A DNA stretch of 64,000 nt from Moraxella atlantae NBRC 14588 (GCF_001591265.1 NZ_BCUL01000003.1:1-64000), one strand, 5' to 3'; positions 18,213-26,819 are shown, numbered from the stretch's first letter. Numbers and translations: made by a program. Notes: generated by a model not told the origin, from the sequence alone.

Positions 18213-19019
18213 CTAGCCTTGAGCCAAAAAACGCTCAATGGCTTCTCGTAACTCGTCAGGCGTCAGTTGTGCAGGTGCTAGCGTGGGATTGTCACTGCTG
18301 GGAAACAAGCGATTGGTCATGCTATCCGTTGGGGCGGTGCAAATCATGGTGGCGACCAGATTGTCCCCAGGGTGATTGATTTTATGTAGCTCATGCGGAT
18401 ACATGACATACGTATTGTCTGCATGCTGAACCACGTCTTGCGATTTGACCAGCGGGGTTCTGTGTAAAAATGCTTTTTGGGCAGGCGTGTTGCCTTGTTT
18501 GGCAGTATAGCGATACTCATCTGCCATGATGGTGGGTTGCTCTTGAGTGTCGGTGGCATCTTGCCAAATCTCACTTTTGAGCGTACCCACCAACACATGC
18601 GACGCAAAGCCCCAACGATGGCTATGAATATTTTCCTCACAGGCAACGCCATTGAACCAAATGTGCAAACGCAATTTATAGCCTTGGTCAAGCAACACAA
18701 TTTTTAAAAAGCCATTGCCATGCCAGTACGAACGTTTGGCAATCGTGGCGAGCTGGGCGGGTGTGTTCAAAATAGCTTGGAGTAACGATTTAACCTGTGA
18801 AAGGCGACAGTTTTGCTCCAACAAACCAGCCAATGATGTCAAATCGTGTGCAGACGTGTGAGCAAAATGGCTATCGAAAACCTGTTGTAATACAGGTAAA
18901 GCCAGACTATCAACGTGATTGTGAGTGGTTGAAGAAGCTAGATTTGAGGAAATGAGATTTGAAGAAGCAAGGCTAGCAAGCGTATTTGAAACAACGGTGT
19001 TAGCAAAAATCATGTTCAT
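18213..19019 (-). CDS. cupin-like protein
   Basis: A 268-residue protein. The first 40 residues are low-complexity Ser/Ala/Leu repeats. The core has a cupin-type metal motif, IWFNGVACEENIHSHRWGF (residues about 122-140), and a later beta strand with HRTPLV and YPHELHKI that could supply the remaining ligands. Distantly resembles cysteine-dioxygenase-type cupins; substrate unknown. The start has GAGGAAG upstream; an ATG two codons further in is also possible. First gene behind promoter 6. Confidence 0.65.
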   Translation of the reverse strand: MNMIFANTVVSNTLASLASSNLISSNLASSTTHNHVDSLALPVLQQVFDSHFAHTSAHDLTSLAGLLEQNCRLSQVKSLLQAILNTPAQLATIAKRSYWHGNGFLKIVLLDQGYKLRLHIWFNGVACEENIHSHRWGFASHVLVGTLKSEIWQDATDTQEQPTIMADEYRYTAKQGNTPAQKAFLHRTPLVKSQDVVQHADNTYVMYPHELHKINHPGDNLVATMICTAPTDSMTNRLFPSSDNPTLAPAQLTPDELREAIERFLAQG

Positions 19020-19051
19020 AATAACTTCCTCATCATTGATTGGATGAAGCT

Positions 19052-19095
19052 ATTACACACGATTTGATAGACTTTTTTTTATTCTATAAGCTTAT
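19052..19095 (-). promoter_or_regulatory. AAGCTT-palindrome promoter 6
   Basis: ATAAGCTTAT (19086-19095) is 28 bases upstream of TGTAAT (19052-19057). The region between the -10 and the start codon forms an imperfect inverted repeat (AATAGCTTCATC with GATGAGGAAGTTATT). Confidence 0.72.
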
Positions 19096-19116
19096 GGTAT
19101 TGTTGATTTGATATCA

Positions 19117-20067
19117 CTATCGAAGCTGTAATTGGTACTGTCCCAAGCCAAGCGTGGTATTTTTTCCCACATGCAGATACTGCCCAAGCCATAGTAGCGG
19201 TAGCAGGCGGTTTAGCGTGTCGGTATCAGCGGTAAGTGAGATATCGCCAATCAAACCAAATAATTCAATTTTGCGATTTTGCCGGCTAGAATTACGTTTC
19301 ACCTTTACCGAACTAACCTCCACGTCCATGGTAATTTTTTCGATATCTGCAAGATATTCGGCAAAGTTGGTGTAGATAGATTGCCATTGGTGGTTGGGGT
19401 CATGCTGTTCATTACATTGTTTAATGCGGTTAAATAGGCTAATCAGCAAGTTTTTTGGCTCAAACTGATTGGGAGAAAAAGCGACTTTACCTTGATGTTG
19501 CACCCGAAACGGGCTTAAAAAATGCAGGGTGACTTTGGATAAGTTCTCTATCGGGTCAATATTAACGATTCGCCGAATTTGTTCATTAGGCATATTCAAT
19601 TGATGCTCAGATGAGTTAGCCAAAAAAACCGTTTGCGTTTGATTGCTCACTTTTATTAACTCGCCACAGGCGCGATGTGAGCCATTATCAAAGCCTAACT
19701 CGATCGCTTGTTGCCACGCTTTTAATACCAACGTATAGTTGTCGATAGCTTGCCCCAATAGCGTCACGCCAAACGTCCAAGTCTGCGTCGCATGAATGGT
19801 ACGAATCCGGCTATTGGGCAGTTTGATAATATAAGGATTGCTGGATTGCTGGCTGTTTTGATGGGTTTGGATGAGCTGAGTTTCAAAAATGCGCGTATAT
19901 TGACAGGTTTGGTTAAGCGGGCATTGTTTGCAGTCGGGCAAGTCGGTGATACAAGCTAATTCTCTTAACGCATGACCGAACGCCCCCCGAAGCATCGAGC
20001 CGGGGTGTTCGGGTAGCTGAAGCGTATCTCGCTGTCGTACAGTAAGATGAAAGGTGGCGATGTTCAC
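19117..20067 (-). CDS. cas6: CRISPR repeat endoribonuclease Cas6
   Basis: A 316-residue protein of the Cas6 type with the N-terminal segment GSMLRGAFGHALRELAC and a four-cysteine cluster (C..C in DCKQCPLNQTCQY) typical of PF10040-like Cas6. The C-terminus has the glycine-rich RNA-binding loop VGKNTTLGLGQYQL. It cuts pre-crRNA in the repeat to leave the 8-nt handle. It follows the CARF nuclease gene by 4 bases, so both are one operon. Confidence 0.85.
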   Translation of the reverse strand: MNIATFHLTVRQRDTLQLPEHPGSMLRGAFGHALRELACITDLPDCKQCPLNQTCQYTRIFETQLIQTHQNSQQSSNPYIIKLPNSRIRTIHATQTWTFGVTLLGQAIDNYTLVLKAWQQAIELGFDNGSHRACGELIKVSNQTQTVFLANSSEHQLNMPNEQIRRIVNIDPIENLSKVTLHFLSPFRVQHQGKVAFSPNQFEPKNLLISLFNRIKQCNEQHDPNHQWQSIYTNFAEYLADIEKITMDVEVSSVKVKRNSSRQNRKIELFGLIGDISLTADTDTLNRLLPLLWLGQYLHVGKNTTLGLGQYQLQLR

Positions 20068-20071
20068 TATA

Positions 20072-21253
20072 TCAATCGACCAAGTATTGGTTCAAATCTA
20101 ATATTTGTTTTCCCTCAATGATATAAATATCTTTATTTTGGGCGTTAATTTTTGCTTTATGTGGTAATGGGTATAATGATACCAGCGTCTTTTTTGACCC
20201 AATACCAGCCACTTCACCTGTTGAGTCCAAATGCGATACATTACGATTCACTGTGGTAGTATCGTCTTTCCATTTAACCGTTTTGCATTCCACATAGTGA
20301 AAGTAACCGCCTTTGACAAAAGCAATATCAATCTCATTGGGCGATTCGTTAAAGGTATAATCGACACTGGCATGAATTTCTAGTTTCATGCCCTGTTGCA
20401 AATGCGCCATAAGATACTGATAGCCTGTCAACACTTCAAACCAATTACCCATGATAAATGTTAAATCGTCTTCATTATCAAGAGTGAGTTGTTGTGTCTG
20501 GTCATCATAAACCATAAAAGGCTCTGACAATTGACTTAAATCGATGAGCCAATTTTGATAAAATTTTAAATGACGGGGTTCAATTTTGACTGTATAGGGA
20601 TAATCATTCGTCGTATGACTGGCACAGCACGCATTAAGAAATGAGATAAAGCGACTAGCTTTATCAAAATCATTTTGCAGATAAGTCAAGATTTTTAAGG
20701 CGTATTCCAGTTGTCTAGCAGGCAGTTTATTGAGATTTGTTTGTTTGGCAACTTTTTGATAGCCATAGGCATTCATGTAAATCTCAATCTCACTGGGACG
20801 GTCTATTTTAAATACCCTTAAATCGGGGTTGTTGCGAGCATACCAAACTATTTCACCTTGCATATTTTGATATAAACACTCAATATTATTTGGATATTCT
20901 TGTGCAATTTGGTCTTGAGCGATAGAAATAAGTTTAGTACCACCTGTGACGTTAAAAATAACGCTTTTTGGCTTATTGTGTTGTAGCCAATCTTGAATAC
21001 AAGACTTGATGGCGAACACGTCATTTTCTTCAATGCCATTGGGTAAAAACAGTTCTTGGATAACAAAAGAGTGCTGAAATTGTTGGTTATTCTGTAATAA
21101 ATCAGTCAGATGTTTAACGAAGTTCTTCTTGCGACTAAACTCAGTGCTGATAATGACAATCTGTTCAATATCAGTTTTGTGATTGGCAAGATGCCAAATG
21201 GTATGATAGTTGGCAAGGGTTTGGGCAGTGGCAGTAACAAAAAGTGTTTTCAT
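20072..21253 (-). CDS. CARF-PD-(D/E)XK nuclease, Card1/Can2-like
   Basis: A 393-residue protein. The N-terminal CARF domain has LFVTATAQTLANY, IIISTEFSRKKNF-type strands and FNVTGGTKLISIAQ near residue 100-113. The C-terminal domain has GNWFEVLTGYQYL followed by NEIDIAFVKGGYFHYVECKT (residues about 305-325), the D...ExK core of a restriction-like nuclease. Card1 and Can2 are cA4-activated nucleases that nick DNA and/or cut RNA. First gene of the operon with cas6. Confidence 0.88.
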   Translation of the reverse strand: MKTLFVTATAQTLANYHTIWHLANHKTDIEQIVIISTEFSRKKNFVKHLTDLLQNNQQFQHSFVIQELFLPNGIEENDVFAIKSCIQDWLQHNKPKSVIFNVTGGTKLISIAQDQIAQEYPNNIECLYQNMQGEIVWYARNNPDLRVFKIDRPSEIEIYMNAYGYQKVAKQTNLNKLPARQLEYALKILTYLQNDFDKASRFISFLNACCASHTTNDYPYTVKIEPRHLKFYQNWLIDLSQLSEPFMVYDDQTQQLTLDNEDDLTFIMGNWFEVLTGYQYLMAHLQQGMKLEIHASVDYTFNESPNEIDIAFVKGGYFHYVECKTVKWKDDTTTVNRNVSHLDSTGEVAGIGSKKTLVSLYPLPHKAKINAQNKDIYIIEGKQILDLNQYLVD

Positions 21254-21292
21254 AAGTGCTCACATTTAGCGAGTTAGCTTGCATTAATACAA

Positions 21293-21333
21293 AAGATAGC
21301 CCCGTATTTTGCCGACTGTTCTTTGATTTGACA
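21293..21333 (-). promoter_or_regulatory. probable sigma70 promoter of the card1/cas6 operon
   Basis: On the minus strand TTGTCA is followed by 17 bases and CAAAAT, about 55 bases before the start codon at 21253. This unit has a -35 box and no AAGCTT-type palindrome, in contrast to its neighbours. Confidence 0.4.
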
Positions 21334-21358
21334 AGAAAAAATATGGTGTTGCATGGTT

Positions 21359-21916
21359 TTACATCGTTTTTCTTTGTTCAATTCGTGCATACCAATCTCG
21401 ACCCTTTTGCCCACAATGTTGTCCGATATAAATCTTTAGGTCTCGTGTCTGCTGATTAATCGTGCGCAGTTGCTCAAGCAAACGGCTTTTTTCGTTAAAA
21501 AGTGCTTGTCGCTGAGATTTCGCCTGTGCCAAAAAGTCACGTGTTTGGGTTAGTTGTTCACGAATCGCCTGTTTTTCTGTGCCTGTCACCAAGTCACGTT
21601 GTTGTTTGAGTTTGCCGATTTGTTCGCCCAGTAATTTTTCACGATTGGCTATCATCTTGAACAACTTTTTATGGTCTTCGTAGAGCTTATAGCACGCGTT
21701 TGCCGTTTGTACAGATGCATGATGTAGCTCGATATGTTGGTAATAATCCTTTGCCAATGCTCGATTGGCTCGCAAGGTTTTTAGTTCTTGTTGGCGTGCT
21801 TGGGTTTCTTTTGCCAGACGGTCACTTTTGGCATAATAATCATTACGAGCGTTATTTTCCTCACTACTTAACCAAGCCACTACGCCAACCGCTGCCACGC
21901 CTAATAACCAGTACAT
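21359..21916 (-). CDS. membrane-anchored coiled-coil protein
   Basis: A 185-residue protein. The ATG at 21916 has GGAGAAGG three bases upstream. Residues 1-16 form one membrane segment (MYWLLGVAAVGVVAWL), followed by about 160 residues of heptad-rich, Gln/Lys/Glu-rich coiled coil. It follows the 165-residue gene at 21969-22466 by 52 bases and shares promoter 7. No family is recognised; topology suggests a cytoplasmic rod anchored at the inner membrane. Confidence 0.7.
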   Translation of the reverse strand: MYWLLGVAAVGVVAWLSSEENNARNDYYAKSDRLAKETQARQQELKTLRANRALAKDYYQHIELHHASVQTANACYKLYEDHKKLFKMIANREKLLGEQIGKLKQQRDLVTGTEKQAIREQLTQTRDFLAQAKSQRQALFNEKSRLLEQLRTINQQTRDLKIYIGQHCGQKGRDWYARIEQRKTM

Positions 21917-21968
21917 AAACCTTCTCCAACAATTAATAAAAAGCGAATAACATGTAAGCGACATTCAT

Positions 21969-22466
21969 TTACCGCACATCGGTGAATGTGCGGGGCGATG
22001 TCCGCAAACTATCAGCAAGAATTGCAAAGGCATTGACCGCACTGTCATTTTGTCCAATAAAATCATTAATTAACGCCGATTGTAGCGTTATCATCATCTG
22101 CAAGGCTTGATTGAGCCGGACACGGATATCATTGGGCGTTGTGGGTGAGGCAATCGTTTGTAGCGTCATCATGATTTGTTGTTCCACACTTTTGATAAGT
22201 TTGGCTTTGTCTTTAGACTGTTTGCTGATTTGCTTTAGGGTAATACCAAAACCACGACTCATGGTATCGAGCAACGCCATATCCTTGGCAAATTGACGTT
22301 CAATTTCTGCCATTTGCAAATTGGCATGGGCGTGCATTTGCTCACGAGCCAGTTCAATTTGCTGAGCTTGCTGACGATACACCAAGATACTCTGACAAAG
22401 GTTAATGCCTTCTTTTAACACGGTTAAGGCTGCGGTTTGACTAACAATAGCGATAGGATTTGCCAT
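21969..22466 (-). CDS. hypothetical helical protein (165 aa)
   Basis: A 165-residue helical protein with an N-terminal hydrophobic stretch (MANPIAIVSQTAALTVL) and a long amphipathic helix (YRQQAQQIELAREQMHAHANL). RBS GGAG 8 bases upstream of ATG. Paired with the membrane-anchored coiled-coil gene downstream; the two probably act together. First gene behind promoter 7. No known domain recognised. Confidence 0.7.
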   Translation of the reverse strand: MANPIAIVSQTAALTVLKEGINLCQSILVYRQQAQQIELAREQMHAHANLQMAEIERQFAKDMALLDTMSRGFGITLKQISKQSKDKAKLIKSVEQQIMMTLQTIASPTTPNDIRVRLNQALQMMITLQSALINDFIGQNDSAVNAFAILADSLRTSPRTFTDVR

Positions 22467-22502
22467 AAAAATTCTCCAAGATTTGATGTGTTTATTGAGC
22501 GT

Positions 22503-22546
22503 ATAATAAGAAATAACGGGTCTTCATACAGGTTTTATAAGCTTAT
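22503..22546 (-). promoter_or_regulatory. AAGCTT-palindrome promoter 7
   Basis: ATAAGCTTAT (22537-22546) is 28 bases upstream of TATTAT (22503-22508) on the minus strand. Confidence 0.72.
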
Positions 22547-22567
22547 GATGCAATACGATTGAGTAAG

Positions 22568-22987
22568 CTATAAAAATGCTCTCGCCCGCACCGACAGTCC
22601 CGGCATTATCATCATGCCCGCTAGACTGCCCAATATTTTCACCGCTTTTTTGACTTGCTGGCTTTCTGCAATCCCTGTAATACACCAACTGGCAAAATGC
22701 TCGCAGTTGTTGGTGATAAGATGGTATTTATTTTCGCCAAGTCGGCTCATGGCACGTTTGATGATTTCATCGGGTGAAAAGCATTTGATACCAGCATAGC
22801 TCACTACCTCGATTTTTTTGGCTTTGCCTTGAAATACCGCTAATGTGGTCACCTCCACAGGGGCAGATTTGAGCCCTTCACACAAGCCAGCATAGTGAAT
22901 GACCATACCATTACCAAGGTATACCCCATGATGACTATAACCCAAACGAGCAACTTTAAGATGTGAGCCGATAGCGAAATGTGTCAT
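22568..22987 (-). CDS. LRAT-like NlpC/P60-superfamily protein
   Basis: A 139-residue protein with the lecithin-retinol acyltransferase pattern: HHGVYLGNGMVIHYAG (catalytic His region, residues about 20-35) and NNCEHFASWC (catalytic Cys). The C-terminus is hydrophobic (ILGSLAGMMIMPGLS), possibly membrane-associated. LRAT-like enzymes are thiol acyltransferases or lipases/peptidases. The ATG at 22987 has GAGG 8 bases upstream and is preferred over two upstream ATGs. It is preceded by a 240-base leader from promoter 8. Confidence 0.8.
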   Translation of the reverse strand: MTHFAIGSHLKVARLGYSHHGVYLGNGMVIHYAGLCEGLKSAPVEVTTLAVFQGKAKKIEVVSYAGIKCFSPDEIIKRAMSRLGENKYHLITNNCEHFASWCITGIAESQQVKKAVKILGSLAGMMIMPGLSVRARAFL

Positions 22988-23235
22988 GGTCATTACCTCA
23001 TAGAAAATGAATTGGATAATTACGTTAATCAACGCCTATGCTTAGACAAAGACAATGGCAATGTCATAGACACCGTGAAGTTAACGCAAAAGATTCAAAA
23101 CGTTATTTCGAAAAACAACGTTAAACGAGGTAAATCCAAATGATTGGATTAGTGGGACAGGCGGGTGTTAGGAGAGTTGCATTTTGGGTAAATCATCATG
23201 ATTTTCCTTGAGTTGGTATTGAATTCGATAGTGTT

Positions 23236-23279
23236 AGTTTAGGTTAAAGTGACTTATCAATCTGAAAATATAAGCTTAT
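23236..23279 (-). promoter_or_regulatory. AAGCTT-palindrome promoter 8
   Basis: ATAAGCTTAT (23270-23279) is 28 bases upstream of TAAACT (23236-23241). The transcript would have a long leader of about 240 bases before the LRAT-like gene; the leader contains a 16-codon open frame beginning MMIYPKCNSPN with its own AAGGA site. Confidence 0.65.
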
Positions 23280-23293
23280 ATTTTTGGTCATTG

Positions 23294-23602
23294 CTATATC
23301 TCAATATCACTAACTTTGGTCACGGCAAATTCTTCGAGCGTGGCTTGGCAGGCTTTGAGTTGCTCGACATCCAATTCCACGCCACGCAGGTGTGGCGGAA
23401 TTTGCAACGATAAATGCAAGTAACGCACGCCAAGTTGGTTAATTTGGTAAATCAGGTTGATAGGCAAAGTGCCGATGATGACATCCCCTGCTTGCAGTTT
23501 ATCAAGCGATAAAAGGTGCTCAAGGTGAACGTCAAAATGAATATCGTGAGCCGTTGCCCATTGTAATGCACCAGTATGGCGGGTGATAAAATAGGTGGTC
23601 AT
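23294..23602 (-). CDS. csx16: Csx16 (VVA1548 family)
   Basis: A 102-residue protein with the characteristic Csx16 sequence: YFITRHTGALQWA at the N-terminus, then LQAGDVIIGTLPINL and YLHLSLQIP. Csx16 occurs only with type III systems; I recall it being reported as a CARF-like cyclic-oligoadenylate-degrading (ring nuclease) family, which would make it the off-switch of this locus. Single gene with its own AAGCTT promoter 9; RBS CGGAG upstream. Confidence 0.9.
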   Translation of the reverse strand: MTTYFITRHTGALQWATAHDIHFDVHLEHLLSLDKLQAGDVIIGTLPINLIYQINQLGVRYLHLSLQIPPHLRGVELDVEQLKACQATLEEFAVTKVSDIEI

Positions 23603-23637
23603 GTTGGCTCCGATAGGTTGTTGTTTTGATGGCGTTT

Positions 23638-23680
23638 ATTGTATCGGATTTTAGATTTTTTGCAGAAACGGTAAGCTTAC
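23638..23680 (-). promoter_or_regulatory. AAGCTT-palindrome promoter 9 (csx16)
   Basis: GTAAGCTTAC (23671-23680), a perfect palindrome, is 27 bases upstream of TACAAT (23638-23643). CCGATA at the -10 and TATCGG at the ribosome binding site form a 6-bp inverted repeat. Confidence 0.68.
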
Positions 23681-23727
23681 AGAAATAAAAAAGGACAAAA
23701 CGCTGGATTTTGTCCTTTTTTATTTCT
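23681..23727. terminator. bidirectional intrinsic terminator at the edge of the CRISPR locus
   Basis: A perfect 20-bp inverted repeat (23681-23700 and 23708-23727) with a 7-base loop, A-rich on one side and T-rich on the other. It bounds the minus-strand CRISPR locus directly upstream of the csx16 promoter. Confidence 0.85.
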
Positions 23728-23728
23728 G

Positions 23729-23980
23729 GATGTAATACATACCCATAATGATAACATTTCTAAACGGAATGATTTTATTAATATCCTTATTTGGTATGTT
23801 TTTAAAAATGGTGAAAAAATAGATTTAAATAGTCCATTTTTCATTATTGAAGATTACAACAGAAAATATGCCTTGTATAGACAACTGGGCAAAATTAAAA
23901 TTGAGCGTTGGAAACAATGCCAAAAGCTTTTACCCTTTGGTAAAGACCTACCGCTGCCACATATCGTATTCTATGAATAG
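23729..23980 (+). pseudogene. C-terminal gene fragment of unknown family
   Basis: An 83-codon frame without a start codon, ending at TAG 23978-23980. The translation contains INILIWYVFKNGEKIDL and ends LPFGKDLPLPHIVFYE, which looks like the tail of a real protein. It lies immediately after the terminator bounding the CRISPR locus, suggesting a gene truncated by acquisition of the locus. Family not recognised. Confidence 0.4.
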
Positions 23981-24044
23981 AGTGACCCGAGAAGCCTTCA
24001 TAACTAACGACCGTCAGATACGTATTCCGTAAAACAAAATTTAC

Positions 24045-24086
24045 GGTCACAAAATGGTCACGTTTTGGTCACAAGCGTTTGGTCAC
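24045..24086. repeat. four GGTCAC direct repeats with near-helical phasing
   Basis: GGTCAC occurs at 24045, 24056, 24067 and 24081 (spacings 11, 11 and 14). The rest of the gap 23981-24286 is AT-rich and holds no convincing gene. The repeats could bind a protein or mark an old recombination site. Confidence 0.55.
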
Positions 24087-24286
24087 GTTAGTTTTTCTTT
24101 AAGATAAAAGTCCAAATACCTTACAACTTAACAATAAGAATTAATTTTCAAATTTCTGTAATAGAATAATCAGAAAATATAGAAAACTTTTAAAATCAAA
24201 AGTTTATACAAACCTGTAAGATAAAAAAACCTCAAATCAGGGGAGATTTGAGGTATAAACTGGTCGTTTTAAACTTCTAAAAGAAG

Positions 24287-24363
24287 TGGCGCAGCGGACG
24301 GGACTCGAACCCGCGACCCCCGGCGTGACAGGCCGGTATTCTAACCAACTGAACTACCGCTGC
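24287..24363 (-). tRNA. tRNA-Asp(GTC)
   Basis: 77 bases including encoded CCA. The reverse strand folds as a cloverleaf with 7-bp acceptor stem GCAGCGG/CCGCTGC, anticodon loop CCTGTCACG and TTCGAGTCC T-arm. Anticodon GTC. Co-transcribed with tRNA-Val. Confidence 0.97.
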
Positions 24364-24407
24364 AAAAGCTGTCTAACATCAAGCAATCGACCACGCTAAG
24401 CATGATG

Positions 24408-24483
24408 TGGTGGGTGGTAACGGGATCGAACCGCTGACCCTCTGCTTGTAAGGCAGATGCTCTACCAACTGAGCTAACCACCC
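24408..24483 (-). tRNA. tRNA-Val(TAC)
   Basis: 76 bases including encoded CCA; acceptor stem GGGTGGT/ACCACCC, anticodon TAC in CCTTACAAG, T-arm GGTTCGATCCC. First gene of the tRNA-Val/tRNA-Asp unit behind a consensus promoter. Confidence 0.97.
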
Positions 24484-24534
24484 TCACTGGCTAGCCGTGT
24501 ATTGTGCGGCTAACTTGACGTTTGGTGAGTGCGC

Positions 24535-24562
24535 ATTATATAGACTTTTATATCAATGTCAA
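24535..24562 (-). promoter_or_regulatory. consensus promoter of the tRNA-Val/tRNA-Asp unit
   Basis: Perfect TTGACA (24557-24562) and TATAAT (24535-24540) separated by 16 bases on the minus strand, about 50 bases upstream of tRNA-Val. Confidence 0.85.
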
Positions 24563-24616
24563 ACGTTTTTTGCTATATTTTTAAAAAAATTTGCACTGTC
24601 CCACACGCTGCTGGCG

Positions 24617-25108
24617 TTATTGCGATTGGTGCTGCAAACGGCGTTGTTTGCGCTCTAGACCCTCTTGCTGGCGGCGCGCTTGCACGTCATCATTGATCTG
24701 TAAGGGTGGTACGGCTTTGGGCTTGCCTTTGTCATCCACCGCAACCATCGTAAAATAGCAGCTGTTGGTATGACGTACGGCACGGCTTTGAATGTCTTCT
24801 GCCACCACCCGAATGCCGATTTCCATCGACGTGCGCCCGACATAATTCACCGATGCCAAAAACGTGACCAACTCACCCACGTGAATCGGCTCACGAAAGG
24901 TCACCTGATCAACCGACAGTGTGACCACATAGCTACCGCTGTAGCGACTGGCGCAAGCATAAGCCACTTGGTCAAGCAATTTGAGCAGGTCACCGCCATG
25001 GACGTTGCCCGTAAAATTGGCGTATTCAGGGGTCATGAGTACCGACATGGTCAGCTGATAAGGCAGCGGCGCGCTGGGTGATTTGGTTTGTTCGGCAGTA
25101 GCGGTCAT
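24617..25108 (-). CDS. acyl-CoA thioesterase, YciA-like hotdog protein
   Basis: A 163-residue hotdog-fold protein with NFTGNVHGGDLLKLLDQVAYACASRYSG, the central-helix signature of YciA/BFIT-type acyl-CoA thioesterases in which the Asp is catalytic, then VDQVTFREPIHVGELVTFLASVN. It hydrolyses acyl-CoA to free acid and CoA in the cytoplasm. The last 30 residues are basic and Gln/Arg-rich. Monocistronic and adjacent to tRNA genes; normal chromosome. Confidence 0.9.
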   Translation of the reverse strand: MTATAEQTKSPSAPLPYQLTMSVLMTPEYANFTGNVHGGDLLKLLDQVAYACASRYSGSYVVTLSVDQVTFREPIHVGELVTFLASVNYVGRTSMEIGIRVVAEDIQSRAVRHTNSCYFTMVAVDDKGKPKAVPPLQINDDVQARRQQEGLERKQRRLQHQSQ

Positions 25109-25266
25109 AGGTATGGCTTCACTGGGTTTAAAGTCAGTTTATTCAACTTGGTTTGGTGTGCCGATATCTGGCACAAAATCAGTCATTATAGAGACCAGTC
25201 ATCGTCACGACAACCACCTACACCACACACGAGACAATATTTTTTTCATTTTTTTATCAAACACGC

Positions 25267-25294
25267 TTGACAGGTTGAAATTTTTTGCTAAAAT
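25267..25294 (+). promoter_or_regulatory. promoter of the first tRNA-Asn
   Basis: TTGACA (25267-25272), a 16-base spacer, and TAAAAT (25289-25294), about 55 bases upstream of the tRNA. Confidence 0.75.
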
Positions 25295-25349
25295 ATGCTC
25301 CACTTTTGACGCACAAGCAATTAAAAGCTTGCATCAAAACACCGACTAT

Positions 25350-25425
25350 TCCCCAATAGCTCAGTCGGTAGAGCATCGGACTGTTAATCCGTGTGTCCCT
25401 GGTTCGAGCCCAGGTTGGGGAGCCA
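25350..25425 (+). tRNA. tRNA-Asn(GTT), copy 1
   Basis: 76 bases with encoded CCA; acceptor stem TCCCCAA/TTGGGGA, anticodon GTT in ACTGTTAAT, T-arm GGTTCGAGCCC. Identical to the copy at 29641-29716. Confidence 0.97.
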
Positions 25426-25429
25426 TTTT

Positions 25430-25464
25430 AATACCCTTTTGTACCTTACAAAAGGGTTTTTTTT
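25430..25464 (+). terminator. intrinsic terminator after tRNA-Asn copy 1
   Basis: ACCCTTTTGTA and TACAAAAGGGT form a hairpin with a 4-base loop followed by eight T. Confidence 0.85.
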
Positions 25465-25681
25465 CGTATACAGTTTTTAATCGTCTGCCATTTAAACGAC
25501 ATATTTTGTCGTGTTGTGTGTTAGGCGGCTGGTAATCGGGCATTTTGCCATATTTTTTTTGGCATAAATTTGTTATTATTCTCACGTTTTGCGACGGTGT
25601 TGCCCAATATTACAAATTTGCTGACCAAAAAATTAGGCAACATGCGCGCTTAGCCTATTTGCAGCGAACTTGGAGACCATG

Positions 25682-26782
25682 ATGTCCGCTGAGACTCACC
25701 CTGTCCAAACTTTGACCATCACCGCGCCCGATGATTGGCATTTGCACCTGCGCGATGGCGCGGCATTGGCAACCACCGTACCGCATGCGGCGGCTAGTGT
25801 GCGTCGGGCGATTTGTATGCCCAATTTGGTACCACCTGTCACCACCACTGCCCAAGCGTTGGCGTATCGCGAGCGGATTTTGGCGCAAGTACCTGCTGAT
25901 TTGCGCCAATGTTTTGAACCGTTGATGACGCTGTATTTGACCGACAACACCAGCCCCAGTGAGATTGACACAGCGATGGCATCAGGCGTGATTAAGGCGG
26001 TCAAGCTCTACCCTGCAGGCGCGACAACCAATTCAGCAGAAGGTGTGACCAATATTGATCACTGTACCGATGTGCTGGCTAAAATGGAGAGTGTCGGGTT
26101 GCCGCTGTTGGTACATGGTGAGGTAACGCACGCGCATGTTGATATTTTTGACCGCGAAAAACGTTTTATCGATGATGTGCTGATCAATATCATCAATAAA
26201 TTTCCTGCTTTAAAAATTGTCTTTGAGCATATCACGACCAGTGATGCAGCAGATTTTGTTCTGGCGCAAGGCAAGCAAGTGGCGGCAACGATCACGCCAC
26301 AACATCTGTTGATGAACCGCAATGATTTGTTGGTTGGCGGTATCAAGCCGCATTTGTACTGCCTGCCTGTGCTCAAACGCCAAAGCCATCAGCAAGTGCT
26401 ACTTGATGTGGCAACCAGTGGCAACCCTAAGTTTTTTATGGGCACTGACTCTGCCCCACATGCTACCCATGCAAAAGAAAACGCCTGCGGCTGTGCGGGC
26501 TGCTATACCGCACCGTTTGCGTTGGCATTGTATGCTGAGGCGTTTGAGCGCATGGGTAAGCTTGATAAACTGGAAGGTTTTTGTGGCGTGTACGGTGCGC
26601 GGTTCTATGGCTTACCTGTTAATACCGATACCATCACGTTGGTGCGCACACCGTGGCAAGTGCCAACAAGTTACCCGTATTTGGATGGGCATAGCCTTAC
26701 GCCACTTTTGGCAGGGCAAACCTTGAACTGGCAAGTCCAAACGGACGCGCCACAAACAACCAATTTGCCCACGGCTGGCTGA
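25682..26782 (+). CDS. pyrC: dihydroorotase PyrC
   Basis: A 366-residue class II dihydroorotase of pyrimidine synthesis, converting carbamoyl-aspartate to dihydroorotate. [10 protein letters not shown] provides the HxH zinc ligands; [13 protein letters not shown] contains the carbamylated Lys; HGEVT and FEHITT supply the other His ligands, and MGTDSAPH the catalytic Asp. The second ATG (25682) is preferred because GGAG at 25672 is then 6 bases away. Length is slightly longer than the E. coli enzyme (348). Confidence 0.96.
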   Translation: MSAETHPVQTLTITAPDDWHLHLRDGAALATTVPHAAASVRRAICMPNLVPPVTTTAQALAYRERILAQVPADLRQCFEPLMTLYLTDNTSPSEIDTAMASGVIKAVKLYPAGATTNSAEGVTNIDHCTDVLAKMESVGLPLLVHGEVTHAHVDIFDREKRFIDDVLINIINKFPALKIVFEHITTSDAADFVLAQGKQVAATITPQHLLMNRNDLLVGGIKPHLYCLPVLKRQSHQQVLLDVATSGNPKFFMGTDSAPHATHAKENACGCAGCYTAPFALALYAEAFERMGKLDKLEGFCGVYGARFYGLPVNTDTITLVRTPWQVPTSYPYLDGHSLTPLLAGQTLNWQVQTDAPQTTNLPTAG

Positions 26783-26819
26783 TGGTTTTGCTACCATTAA
26801 ATCGCCCAACGACTGCCAA

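Noticed and set aside
24045-24086. GGTCAC repeats as a second CRISPR array
   Set aside because: The repeated unit is only 6 bases with spacings of 11-14 bases, far too short for a CRISPR repeat-spacer structure.
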